Of a stretch of DNA of 64,000 nt, positions 43,313 through 51,533 are shown one piece after another; position 1 is the stretch's first letter; every line of letters starts with the position of its first letter. The translations under genes were made by a program, and so were the position numbers. Under the pieces are notes generated by a model. That model had not been told where the DNA came from, did no database searches, and saw nothing but the letters and a program-made list of their open reading frames with translations. This DNA is from Xylophilus sp. Leaf220 (lineage in GTDB: Bacteria > Pseudomonadota > Gammaproteobacteria > Burkholderiales > Burkholderiaceae_C), in contig NZ_LMKO01000005.1 of NCBI RefSeq assembly GCF_001421705.1, forward strand, positions 30,152 to 94,151, read 5' to 3'.

Positions 43313-44409
43313 ATGACCCCCACCTGCAACGCGCGCTCAAGACCCTCGCCCTCGCCCTCGCCCTCGCCCTCGCCACCACCGCCGCCGCCGGCACCGCGGC
43401 CCTCGCGCCCGCGGCCTGGGCCCAGTCCAGCGTCACCATCTACGGCCGCGTCGTCGGCGGCGTCGAGTACGTCGACAAGATCCGGGACACCACCACCGGC
43501 CAGACCGGATCGCTCACCCGCGCCGCCGACAACCAGTGGGGCACCAGCATGCTCGGCTTCAAGGGCTCGGAGGACCTGGGCGGCGGCCTCAAGGCCAACT
43601 TCCTGCTCGAGAGCGGCTTCGGCCTGAAGACCGGCAACACCAACGGAGCCGCGTTCTTCAACCGCCGCTCCTACGTCGGCCTCTCCAGCGCCAGCTGGGG
43701 CAGCTTCCGGCTCGGCAAGAACCTCCTGATCAGCAACGACGTCTGGAACCTCGACCCCACCGGCCAGCAGTTCATCAGCAGCTCGACCCTCGTGCGCGGC
43801 CGCAACTGGCAGGGCGCCAGCAACGTCATCGAGTACTCGACCCCCGACCTGGCCGGCTTCAACGCCACCGCCCAGATCGGCCTGGGCGAGCAGGTCGGCA
43901 GCACCAAGCCGCTCAGCACCGCAGGCGTGTCGGTCAGCTACATCCACCAGGACCTGGAGTTGCGCGGCATCTACTCGCAGCGGCGCGACCAGAACGGCCT
44001 CTACACCAACCCCTACACCTTCTCGAAGGAAGGCATCGTCGGCGGCACCTACCGGTTCGGCCCGGCCAAGGTGTTTGCCGCCTACGACCACATCACCGCG
44101 GGCGACGGGCCGGTCACCGGCCCGACCAAGGTCAAGCACGGCTGGGTGGGGGTGCGCTACGACGTCAACGGGGCGCTGCAGCTGATCGGTGCGGCCTACC
44201 GTGTCGACACCGACCGGGTGGACGGCAAGGCGACGCTCCTGATGGTGGGGGCGGACTACTACCTGTCGAAGCGCACCTTCCTGTACGCGTCGCTGGGCGG
44301 GGTGAACAACGCGGGCAACGGCAACTTCGCGGCCGACGTGTCGGTCAACGGGCCGGGGGCGGGCCGGTCGCAGCGGGCGGTCTATGCGGGTATGGGGCAC
44401 AGTTTCTGA
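43313..44409 (+). CDS. Gram-negative porin, start region frameshifted
   Basis: The mature part is an intact burkholderial general porin (Porin_4): QSSVTIYGRVVGGVEYVDK, SMLGFKGSEDLGGGLKANF, LESGFGLKTG, RRSYVGLSS, and C-terminal AVYAGMGHSF with the BAM-recognised final Phe. The only well-placed ATG (43313, behind AGGAGA) is one base out of frame. A sixth C in the C5 tract at 43317-43321 would join it to a signal peptide starting MTPHLQRALKT and ending AWAQS. As read, translation would need a CTG or TTG start. It lies behind the talarate dehydratase and may admit sugar acids. Confidence 0.75.
43345..43374 (+). repeat. Five CTCGCC hexamers in porin signal sequence
   Basis: Five exact tandem CTCGCC units encode (Leu-Ala)5, the hydrophobic core of the porin signal peptide. 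Unit gain or loss would change signal length by two residues without changing frame. Confidence 0.85.
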
Positions 44410-44418
44410 GTTAGGCCT

Positions 44419-45312
44419 TCACCGTGCCATCCGCGCCTGCAGAAAATCGATGAATACCCGCAGCTTGCGCGGCATGTGCGCCCGGCTCGGGTGGTACAGG
44501 TAGAAGCCGGGAAACGTCGGCCACCAGGGTTTGAGCAGCGGCACCAGCCGGCCGGCGGCGATGTCGTCGTGCACCTGCACTTCGAACGCGCAGGCGATGC
44601 CGACACCCGCACGCACCGCGGCCAGCAGGGTGTCGCCGTCGTTCGACACCAGCGGGCCCGGCACGTCGATCTCGATATCGCGGCCCCTGTGCGAGAACTC
44701 CCACCGGTAGATGCCACCACCCAGCCGCGCGTTGAGGCAGCGGTGGCCGGCCAGGTCCTGCGGTACCCGCGGCGGCGTGCGACCGGCCAGGTAGCGCGGC
44801 GATGCCACCGTCGCGATCCGGTGCCGCCCGCCCAGCGGCACCGCCACCACGTCCTGCGCCAGGTTCTCGCCCAGGCGGATGCCGGCATCGAAGCCGCCGT
44901 CGACGATGTCGAGCAGCGCGTTGTCGCAGTGCAGCTCCAGCGTGATCTCGGGAAACGCGGCCAGAAAATCCGCCAGGTGCGGCAGCACCACGATGTCGGC
45001 CGCGGTGCGCGACAGGTTCAGCCGCAGCAGGCCCGCCGGCCGGTCGCGCGATTCGTCCAGGCCGTCGATGGCGAGCGCCAGCGCGTCCAGGCCGGGCCGC
45101 GCCTGCGCCAGGAAGCGCTGGCCGATCTCGGTCACGCCGACGCGCCGTGTCGAGCGGTCGAGCAGGCGCACGCCCAGGCCGCGCTCCAGCTTGCGCAGCG
45201 TCTGCGACAGCGCCGAGGGCGACACGCCCAGTTCGGCCGCGGCCCGGGTGAAGCTCGCATGGTGGGCGACCCGCGCGAAGGCGGCGATGGGGGCGAGCAG
45301 GTCGGCGGACAT
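44419..45312 (-). CDS. LysR-family regulator divergent from SDR
   Basis: This 297-residue LysR-type regulator of the CrgA-like group has a HTH (LLAPIAAFARVAHHASFTRAAA, SPSALSQTLRKLERGLG) and an effector domain with FPEITLELHCDNALLDIVDGGFDAGIRLGENL. It is divergent from the SDR at 45447. A TGAAG-N5-CTTCA palindrome sits 11 bases from its start. It is convergent with the porin gene, only nine bases away. Confidence 0.85.
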   Translation of the reverse strand: MSADLLAPIAAFARVAHHASFTRAAAELGVSPSALSQTLRKLERGLGVRLLDRSTRRVGVTEIGQRFLAQARPGLDALALAIDGLDESRDRPAGLLRLNLSRTAADIVVLPHLADFLAAFPEITLELHCDNALLDIVDGGFDAGIRLGENLAQDVVAVPLGGRHRIATVASPRYLAGRTPPRVPQDLAGHRCLNARLGGGIYRWEFSHRGRDIEIDVPGPLVSNDGDTLLAAVRAGVGIACAFEVQVHDDIAAGRLVPLLKPWWPTFPGFYLYHPSRAHMPRKLRVFIDFLQARMAR

Positions 45313-45322
45313 CGCGCGATTA

Positions 45323-45337
45323 TGAAGTGCAGCTTCA
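45323..45337. promoter_or_regulatory. LysR site candidate between LysR and SDR
   Basis: TGAAG-TGCAG-CTTCA has perfect 5-base arms next to the LysR start, in the region shared with the divergent SDR gene. Confidence 0.5.
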
Positions 45338-45446
45338 CGCCGCATCCCGCCGAACCGGCTTTATCCGGCGGTACGAAGTGCCTATCGTCAGGGCGTGCCA
45401 CCCGCTCCGGGTCGCATCCTTCATCCCCCAACGTCAGGACACATCC

Positions 45447-46187
45447 ATGGGCAAGCTCACAGGCAAGGTCGCCATCGTCACCGGTTCGTCCAAGGGCATC
45501 GGCGCCGGCATCGCGGAGCGGCTCGCCGGCGACGGCGCCGCGGTCGTCGTCAACTATTCGCGCAGCGCAGAAGACGCCGATACCGTGGTGCAGCGCATCG
45601 CCGCGGCAGGCGGCCATGCGGTCGCGGTGAAGGCCGATCTCTCGCAGCCCGCGCAGATCCAGCCGCTGGTCGATGCGGCCGTCGCGCACTTCGGCCGGCT
45701 CGACATCCTGGTGAACAACGCGGGCGTCTACAAGGTCGATTCGCTCGAATCGCTGAGCGCCGAAAGCTTCGACGAGCACTTCGCGCTCAATGTGCGCGGC
45801 CTGCTGCTCGCGACCCAGGCGGCGGCCCGGGTGCTGCCCGCCGGCGGCGTCGTCGTCAACATCAGCTCGGGCCTGGCGAAGAGCCCGTACCCGGTGGTGC
45901 ACGTCTATTCGGCCACCAAGGGCGCCGTCGACACGCTCACCCGGTCGCTGGCCCTGGAGCTCGGACCCCGCGCCATCCGCGTCGTCGGCATCGCGCCGGG
46001 CTTCGTGAAGACCGAGGGCAATGCCGAATCGGCCAAGGACATGGCCGACTTCCTGGTCGGCAAGACCCCCCTGGGCCGCGTAGGCATGCCCGCCGACATC
46101 GCCGCCGCCGTGGCCTTCGCCGTATCCGACGACGCGGGCTGGATCACCGGTACGACGGTCGATGTGTCGGGGGGGATGGTGTTTTGA
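45447..46187 (+). CDS. SDR-family oxidoreductase (FabG-like)
   Basis: This 246-residue classical SDR has TGSSKGIG (12-19), NNAG (90-93), Ser140/141 in VVNISSG, and the catalytic Y154/K158 in VYSATKGA. PGFVKTEGNA and GWITGTTVDVSGGMVF complete the fold. The Asn-Tyr-Ser-Arg segment after beta-2 (VVNYSRSAEDA) suggests NADP(H) preference. Divergent LysR genes with this SDR type are common; substrate unknown. Confidence 0.9.
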   Translation: MGKLTGKVAIVTGSSKGIGAGIAERLAGDGAAVVVNYSRSAEDADTVVQRIAAAGGHAVAVKADLSQPAQIQPLVDAAVAHFGRLDILVNNAGVYKVDSLESLSAESFDEHFALNVRGLLLATQAAARVLPAGGVVVNISSGLAKSPYPVVHVYSATKGAVDTLTRSLALELGPRAIRVVGIAPGFVKTEGNAESAKDMADFLVGKTPLGRVGMPADIAAAVAFAVSDDAGWITGTTVDVSGGMVF

Positions 46188-46279
46188 GGGTGTGGCGGGC
46201 GCGTGGCGTGGGCATCCAGGGTGGACCGTTCAGGGTATTCATACTGTCGCCTTGCAGCCTTCTTTCTTAGCCGCCAACC

Positions 46280-46741
46280 ATGAACATCCTCCGCGCCCAG
46301 CCCACCCACGCCGCCGACCTGCACACCCTCCTCGACGAATACTTCGAAGCGCTCGCCGTCGTCAAGCGCGACACGCCGGCCGACATCGCGCGGTCGCTGG
46401 CGGATCCGGCCGACGCGACCTGGCTGGCCTATGTGGACGGCGTGCCGGCGGGCTGCGTGGCGCTGCGGCAGCTGCCCCTGGAAGGTACGCCCGCGGGTTC
46501 GGCGCTCGAATGCAAGCGGCTCTACGCGCGGCCCGCCTACCGCGGACGGGGCATTTCCGCCGCGCTGCTGGATGCGATGGAGGCGCACGCGCACGAGGCC
46601 GGCGCCACCTGGATCTACCTCGACAGCAAGGACGACCTGACGAGCGCGCTGCGCATCTACGCCCAGCGCGGCTACCAGGCCTGCGAGCGCTACAACGACA
46701 ACCCGCAGGCGACGGTGTTCATGCGCAAGCGGGTCGGCTGA
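46280..46741 (+). CDS. GNAT-family N-acetyltransferase
   Basis: This 153-residue single GNAT domain has the acetyl-CoA pyrophosphate loop RLYARPAYRGRGISAALLDAM (residues 80-100) and the downstream ATWIYLDSKDDLTSALRIYAQRGYQAC, typical of motif B. The acceptor is unknown. It stands alone between the SDR and the chemoreceptor gene. Confidence 0.88.
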   Translation: MNILRAQPTHAADLHTLLDEYFEALAVVKRDTPADIARSLADPADATWLAYVDGVPAGCVALRQLPLEGTPAGSALECKRLYARPAYRGRGISAALLDAMEAHAHEAGATWIYLDSKDDLTSALRIYAQRGYQACERYNDNPQATVFMRKRVG

Positions 46742-46876
46742 CGGTAGCGGCTGCCGCTCAGGCGCCGGCTGCGGCGGCGGTCGATCCCGACCGGGGCGTG
46801 GCTTGGCGTCGATGCTGCCGCTGCGGCTCGTGCTACGCCGCAGCGGGCGAGCGCCACGCCGGGCCGGCCCGGCGCC

Positions 46877-48532
46877 TCACCGCAGCGCGAGGCGCGCCGC
46901 ACCGGCGACGCCCGGCGGCAGCGGCACCGCCGCCCCGTGCGCCGGCAAGGCGCGGCCTCCCACGCTGCCGGGCACCTGGAACACTGCCACCGATTCCACC
47001 AGCCGCTGGGCCTGCAGCCGCAGGCTCTCGGCGGCCGCGGCGCCTTCCTCGACCAGGGCGGCGTTCTGCTGGGTGGTCTGGTCCATCTGGGTGACGGCGT
47101 CGCCGACCTGCGAGACGCCGGTGCTCTGCTCGGCGCTGGCGGCGCTGATCTCGGTGACGATGTCGCTGACGCGGCGGATCTCGGTGACGATCTCGGCCAT
47201 CGTCGTGCCGGCCCGGTCGACCAGCACGGCGCCGCGGTCGACCTGCTCGACGCTGCTGGTGATCAGCTGCTTGATCTCCTTGGCGGCGGTGGCGCTGCGC
47301 TGGGCCAGGTTGCGCACCTCGGCGGCCACCACCGCGAAGCCGCGGCCCTGGTCGCCGGCGCGGGCGGCTTCCACCGCCGCATTGAGCGCCAGGATGTTGG
47401 TCTGGAACGCGATGCCGTCGATCGTGCCGATGATGTCGGCGATCTTGCGCGAGCTGGCGCTGATGTCGCGCATCGTGTGCACCACCTCCTGCACCACCTC
47501 GCCGCCCTTGCCGGCGACGCCGCTGGCGCCCTGGGCCAGGGTGCTGGCCTGGCGGGCGTTGTCGGCGTTGTTGCGCACGGTGGTGCCCAGTTCGTCCATG
47601 GTGGCGGCGGTTTCCTGCAGGGCGCTGGCCTGCAGTTCGGTGCGGCGGCTCAGGTCGGCGTTGCCGGTGGCGATCTGGTGCGAGCCGGTGGCGATCGAGT
47701 CGGAGGCGTTGCGCACCTCGTGCACGATGCCCGCCAGGCTGGTCTGCATCCGCGCGAGCGAGGCCAGCACGCTGGCCGCCGGCAGCCGGCCCGAGGTGTC
47801 GACCGGGCTCAGGTCGCCGGCGGCCACGCGTTCGGCCACCAGTCGCAGGTCGGCCGGCTCGGCACCCAGCGCGCCCATCAGCCGGCGGGTGATCAGCACG
47901 CCCGCGGCCACGGCGGCGGCCACCGCCAGCAGGCAGGCGGCGATCAGCGCCACACGCTCGCCGCTCAGCCGCGTCGTCGCCTCGTCGGTCAGGCGCTGGG
48001 CGGTGCGGGCGGTGAGTTCGGCATACGACGCGGCGGCTTTCGACATCTGGTCGAGCAGCGGCCGGCATTCGGCGTTGAGCTTGGTCGTGGCCTGCTCCCG
48101 CTCGCCGCGGATGCCCAGGTCGATGATGGCCAGCGCCACCGGCCCGTAGGCCTTCTCGATGCGGTCCATGTCGGCGACCAGGGTGCGCGCCTGGTCGGAG
48201 GTGTCGGCGGCCGAGGCGACCATCCGCTTGAGCTCCGTCAGGTGGGCCTGCACTTTCTCGTGGGCCGCCACCGCGCGGGTCTTCTCTCCCTGCGCATCGG
48301 TGGGGCTGGTCGCCAGCACGATGTTGCGTGCGGCGATCGCCCGTTCGTCGATCGCGGTGCGCAGGTCGGCCGCCTTGCTGGCACGGGCGTCGATGCCGTG
48401 CACGTAGTTGTCGAACCCGCGGTTCGCGTCACCCAGCGCGTAGATGCCGAAGCCCGCCACGAACAGGATCAGTGCCGTGAGCACTGCGAACACCAGGGTC
48501 AGTTGCTGTCGAACCGTGAGGGGGGAGCGCAT
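46877..48532 (-). CDS. Methyl-accepting chemotaxis protein
   Basis: This 551-residue chemoreceptor has TM1 (about 10-31), a periplasmic four-helix-bundle ligand domain (32-190), TM2 (about 193-215), a HAMP domain and a long coiled-coil signalling domain. The hairpin tip reads [21 protein letters not shown] and [20 protein letters not shown]. Candidate methylation sites flank it. There is no CheR pentapeptide at the C-terminus (ends ARLALR). The Tar/Tsr-like 4HB domain suggests small-molecule sensing; ligand unknown. Confidence 0.93.
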   Translation of the reverse strand: MRSPLTVRQQLTLVFAVLTALILFVAGFGIYALGDANRGFDNYVHGIDARASKAADLRTAIDERAIAARNIVLATSPTDAQGEKTRAVAAHEKVQAHLTELKRMVASAADTSDQARTLVADMDRIEKAYGPVALAIIDLGIRGEREQATTKLNAECRPLLDQMSKAAASYAELTARTAQRLTDEATTRLSGERVALIAACLLAVAAAVAAGVLITRRLMGALGAEPADLRLVAERVAAGDLSPVDTSGRLPAASVLASLARMQTSLAGIVHEVRNASDSIATGSHQIATGNADLSRRTELQASALQETAATMDELGTTVRNNADNARQASTLAQGASGVAGKGGEVVQEVVHTMRDISASSRKIADIIGTIDGIAFQTNILALNAAVEAARAGDQGRGFAVVAAEVRNLAQRSATAAKEIKQLITSSVEQVDRGAVLVDRAGTTMAEIVTEIRRVSDIVTEISAASAEQSTGVSQVGDAVTQMDQTTQQNAALVEEGAAAAESLRLQAQRLVESVAVFQVPGSVGGRALPAHGAAVPLPPGVAGAARLALR

Positions 48533-48635
48533 GGTGCACCTTTTTGTAAAAGTTGTTCATGCATTGTGTTCCTTCGTCGGCGGCCCAGCAGTCAGAAGTG
48601 GGGGGCTTTCCTCCGCAGTTTCCCTTGCTGCCGCG

Positions 48636-49556
48636 TCATCGGCCCACCACCGCCCGGCACACCGCCACCAGCGCCAGCACATCCCCGTCGCGTTCCCGCG
48701 CCTTCAGGAACGACAGCCCGATCCGCTGCCGGGCGCGGTAGGGGGTCTGCAGCGGGATGAACTGCAGCTTGTGCTGGAAGATGGGGCGCATGCGGCCGGG
48801 CAGCAGGCTGTAGCCCACGCCTCCGCCGACCAGGTTGGCCAGGGTGAACACGTCGCCCACCCGCATCGCGATGTCGGGTGCGAAGCCGGCGACGGCGAAG
48901 GCGTCGTCGAAGCCGCGCTGGGTGGCGAAGCCTTCGCCCAGCGAGACGAAGCGCTCGTGGGCGCTGTGCCGCAGGTCGATGTCCGCCTGCGCCGCGTAGG
49001 GCGAGCCGGGCGGGGCGGCGAAGAACATGTCGTCCTCCATCAGCGGCACGGTGACGATGCCGTGTTCGGCCGCGGGCACCGCCATCAGCGCGGCGTCGAG
49101 CGTGCCCAGGCGCAGCCGGTCGAGCAGTTCGGCATTGCTGCCCAGCACCAGCTCGGCCTGCAGGCCGGGCAGGCGCTGGCGCAGGGCGACGATCACCTCG
49201 GGCACCGCCTGGATGGTGAGCGAGTACAGGGCGCCCAGCGTGATGTGCCCATCGGCCTGTCCGGCGGCGGCGCGGGTGGCGCGCAGGCCGTCGGCCAGGG
49301 TGGCCAGCACCTCGCGCGCCACCTCGGCCAGCACCTGTGCCGCCTCGGTCGGGATCAGGTTGCGGCCCTGGTGGCGAAAGAGCGCGCAGCGGGCGCCGTC
49401 CTCGAGCGAATGCAGCGCCCGGTGCACGCTGACCGCGCTGGTGCCCAGCCGCTCGGCGGCGCGCGCCAGGTTGCCGGTCTCCATGAAGGCGATCAGCACC
49501 TCGAGCTTGCGCAGGCTGATGTCGTCGGGCAGGCGGGGCAGGTCGGGCGCGGGCAT
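48636..49556 (-). CDS. mdcR: MdcR-like LysR regulator (malonate utilisation type)
   Basis: This 306-residue LysR-type regulator strongly resembles MdcR of Klebsiella/Acinetobacter. Shared hallmarks are DDISLRKLEVLIAFMETGNLARAAE, SAVSVHRALHSLE, LGALYSLTIQAVPEVI, LGSNAELLDRL, HERFVSLGEGFATQRGFDDAF and GVGYSLLPGRM. MdcR binds malonate and activates mdc genes. Here it is 12 kb from the mdc operon and beside a Bug binding-protein gene on the same strand, suggesting it also or only controls uptake. Confidence 0.85.
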   Translation of the reverse strand: MPAPDLPRLPDDISLRKLEVLIAFMETGNLARAAERLGTSAVSVHRALHSLEDGARCALFRHQGRNLIPTEAAQVLAEVAREVLATLADGLRATRAAAGQADGHITLGALYSLTIQAVPEVIVALRQRLPGLQAELVLGSNAELLDRLRLGTLDAALMAVPAAEHGIVTVPLMEDDMFFAAPPGSPYAAQADIDLRHSAHERFVSLGEGFATQRGFDDAFAVAGFAPDIAMRVGDVFTLANLVGGGVGYSLLPGRMRPIFQHKLQFIPLQTPYRARQRIGLSFLKARERDGDVLALVAVCRAVVGR

Positions 49557-49597
49557 CGGACGATGGTAGCCCGGGCGCCCGGGGCATCGATTTTCGA

Positions 49598-49655
49598 AAG
49601 GAAAAAGGGCTGTGGCCGGCGTGCGGCGCCGGCTACGTGCTATCTATTCGATAGC
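49598..49655 (+). repeat. Dispersed repeat family A, copy 5
   Basis: The unit reads AAGGAAAAAGGGCTGTGG, CCGGCGTGCGGCGCCGGC, then TGCTATCTATTCGATAGC. It lies between the MdcR-like gene and the Bug gene and is nearly identical in its first part to copy 2. Confidence 0.75.
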
Positions 49656-49665
49656 GTATGCCCGC

Positions 49666-50706
49666 CTACTCCAGCTTGGCGCCCGAATCCTTCACCACCA
49701 CGCCCCAGCGCTGGATCTCGCTGGTCACGAACTTGCCGAAGTCGGGGCCGTACAGGTTGGGCGGCTCGGCGCCGACGTTGGCCCAGGCGGTCTTCACCTC
49801 GTCGGAGGCGAGTGCCTGGCGCAGGGCAGCGGTCACTTTCTCGACCGCGTCCTTCGGCGTGTTCTTCGGCACCCACATGCCGTACCAGGTCGAGACCCGG
49901 TACTCGGGCAGGCCGCTCTCGGCGGTGGTGGGCAGGGCGTCGAAGCCGGGCGCGCGCTTTTCGCTGGCCACGGCCAGGCCCTTGAGCCGGTTGGACTTGA
50001 TGTAGCCCGAGGACGATCCCAGCCCGTCGAACATCATGTCGATCTGCCCGGCCACCAGGTCGGCCAGCGCCGGGCCTGCGCCGCGGTAGGGCACGTGCGA
50101 GATGTCGGTCTGGGTCTGCATCTTGAACAGCTCGCCCGCCAGGTGGTGGGCCGAGCCGTTGCCGGCCGAGCCGTAGTTCACCTTGCCGGGGTTGGCCTTC
50201 AGGTAGGCGATGAGCGACTTGAGATCGGTCGCGGCCGGCAGCTTCTGGCCGTTGACCACGATCACCTGCGGCACGCTGGAGACGAGCGCCACCGGGATGA
50301 AGTCCTTCTCCAGGTTGTAGTCGAGCTTCGGGTACATCGAGGGCGCGATCGCATGGTGCGCGCCGCCCAGGAACCAGGTGTAGCCGTCGGGCGCCGCCCG
50401 CGAGGCCACCCCGGCGCCCAGCGTGCCGCCGGCTCCGCCGCGGTTGTCGATGATGAACTGCCTGCCGAACTGCTTGGTCAGCGCCGCGCTGAGCGGCCGG
50501 GCGAACACGTCGGTGCCGCCGCCGGCCGGGAAGGGCACGACGATGGTCACCGGCTTGGCCGGCCACGCCTCGGCCTGCGCCTGTGCGGCCAGCGGCAGCG
50601 CCGCGGCCAGGCAGCCGGCCGCGAGCGCGGCCCAGGCGGCCGGCACGGGCCGCCGTCCGGGCAGGGAGCCGCCGCCGCGGCCAACGGAAATCCTCGGGAA
50701 CGCCAT
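49666..50706 (-). CDS. Bug/TctC solute-binding protein next to MdcR-like gene
   Basis: This 346-residue periplasmic binding protein has a long signal sequence (AALAAGCLAAALPLAAQAQA; cleavage near 45). Bug motifs are VTIVVPFPAGGGTDVFARPL, IDNRGGAGGTLGAGVA, NYGSAGNGSAHHLAGELF, HVPYRGAGPALADLVAGQ and LPTTAESGLPEY. AAGGAGA precedes the ATG. Because it precedes an MdcR-like regulator in the same direction, malonate or a related dicarboxylate is a reasonable but unproven ligand. Confidence 0.9.
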   Translation of the reverse strand: MAFPRISVGRGGGSLPGRRPVPAAWAALAAGCLAAALPLAAQAQAEAWPAKPVTIVVPFPAGGGTDVFARPLSAALTKQFGRQFIIDNRGGAGGTLGAGVASRAAPDGYTWFLGGAHHAIAPSMYPKLDYNLEKDFIPVALVSSVPQVIVVNGQKLPAATDLKSLIAYLKANPGKVNYGSAGNGSAHHLAGELFKMQTQTDISHVPYRGAGPALADLVAGQIDMMFDGLGSSSGYIKSNRLKGLAVASEKRAPGFDALPTTAESGLPEYRVSTWYGMWVPKNTPKDAVEKVTAALRQALASDEVKTAWANVGAEPPNLYGPDFGKFVTSEIQRWGVVVKDSGAKLE

Positions 50707-50920
50707 GGTTTGTCTCCTTATGGGGCGCAGGTTGCATCCGGGTGCAGATGCATCGGCCGATTCTGGTGCGATCCGTTCGCATGCCCATACAGACATACCC
50801 TTCTCGGGCACGGGCGGCCTGGACGGTAGACGAGGCACCGGCCGCCGGTGCCACGGCCGCGACATTCGCTCGGGGCAAAATAGGCCGCCTGTCGCGGCCC
50901 AGGCATCGCCCCGGGGTCGC

Positions 50921-50980
50921 GTGCTTCTATTTTCATAGCAAGTAGCCGCGGCGCAGTGCGCGTCCTGGCCGCTTTTCGCT
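50921..50980 (-). repeat. Dispersed repeat family A, copy 6 (partial, inverted)
   Basis: The unit reads CTTCTATTTTCATAGC, AAGTAGCCGCG, then CGTCCTGGCCGCTTTTCGC. It is shortened relative to copy 7. It lies in the 308-base gap between the Bug and thioesterase genes, which holds no other feature I can name. Confidence 0.6.
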
Positions 50981-51014
50981 CGAACCCCTCGTCCCCGCAT
51001 CCCGAGAAGCCACC

Positions 51015-51437
51015 ATGTCCATCTGGAAGACCCCCGTATCGGTCGAGATCCTCGACGCCCTGAGCGCCGGCACCGTCAACGAGACGCTGGGCGTCGAATT
51101 CCTGGAGGTGGGCCCGGATTTCCTGCGCGCCCGGATCCCGGTGGACCGCCGCACCCGCCAGCCCTACGGCATCCTGCACGGCGGCGTGTCGGTGGTGCTG
51201 GCCGAGACGCTCGGCTCCTGCGGCGCGGCCTACAGCTGCACGCCCGGCCACCGCGCGGTGGGCCTCGACATCAACGCCAACCACCTGCGCGCCGCCGCCG
51301 AGGGCCATGTGACCGGTACCGCGCGCCCGGTGCACCTGGGCCGCACGACCCAGGTCTGGCAGATCGACCTGCACAACGATGCGGGCGAACTGACCTGTGT
51401 GTCGCGGATCACGGTGGCGATCCTGGCGCCGCGCTGA
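51015..51437 (+). CDS. Hotdog-fold acyl-CoA thioesterase (PaaI/YdiI-like)
   Basis: This 140-residue protein has the hotdog central helix motif RTRQPYGILHGGVSVVLAETLGS, with His-Gly-Gly and the catalytic Glu, and AVGLDINANHLRAAAEGHVTG. This layout is that of YdiI/EntH-type thioesterases that hydrolyse aryl or short acyl-CoA. It is monocistronic and ends at a bidirectional terminator. Confidence 0.9.
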   Translation: MSIWKTPVSVEILDALSAGTVNETLGVEFLEVGPDFLRARIPVDRRTRQPYGILHGGVSVVLAETLGSCGAAYSCTPGHRAVGLDINANHLRAAAEGHVTGTARPVHLGRTTQVWQIDLHNDAGELTCVSRITVAILAPR

Positions 51438-51481
51438 GGGCGGGCAGCCAGGCACTTTCTTACCTTAGACCATGGCGCGCC

Positions 51482-51510
51482 AAAAAAAAGCCCGCGTTGC
51501 GCGGGCTTTC
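51482..51510. terminator. Bidirectional intrinsic terminator
   Basis: The stem AAAGCCCGCG (51487-51496) / CGCGGGCTTT (51500-51509) has a 3-base loop. On the minus strand it is followed by a run of eight U, which strongly terminates the IPTL-CTERM gene. On the plus strand the stem's own UUU gives weaker termination for the thioesterase gene. Confidence 0.85.
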
Positions 51511-51533
51511 CGGGGATGGGTGTCGAGCCGGCT

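Noticed and set aside
43345..43374. Phase variation of the porin through the CTCGCC hexamers
   Set aside because: Hexamer changes do not alter the reading frame; only the C5 tract next to the ATG could do so.
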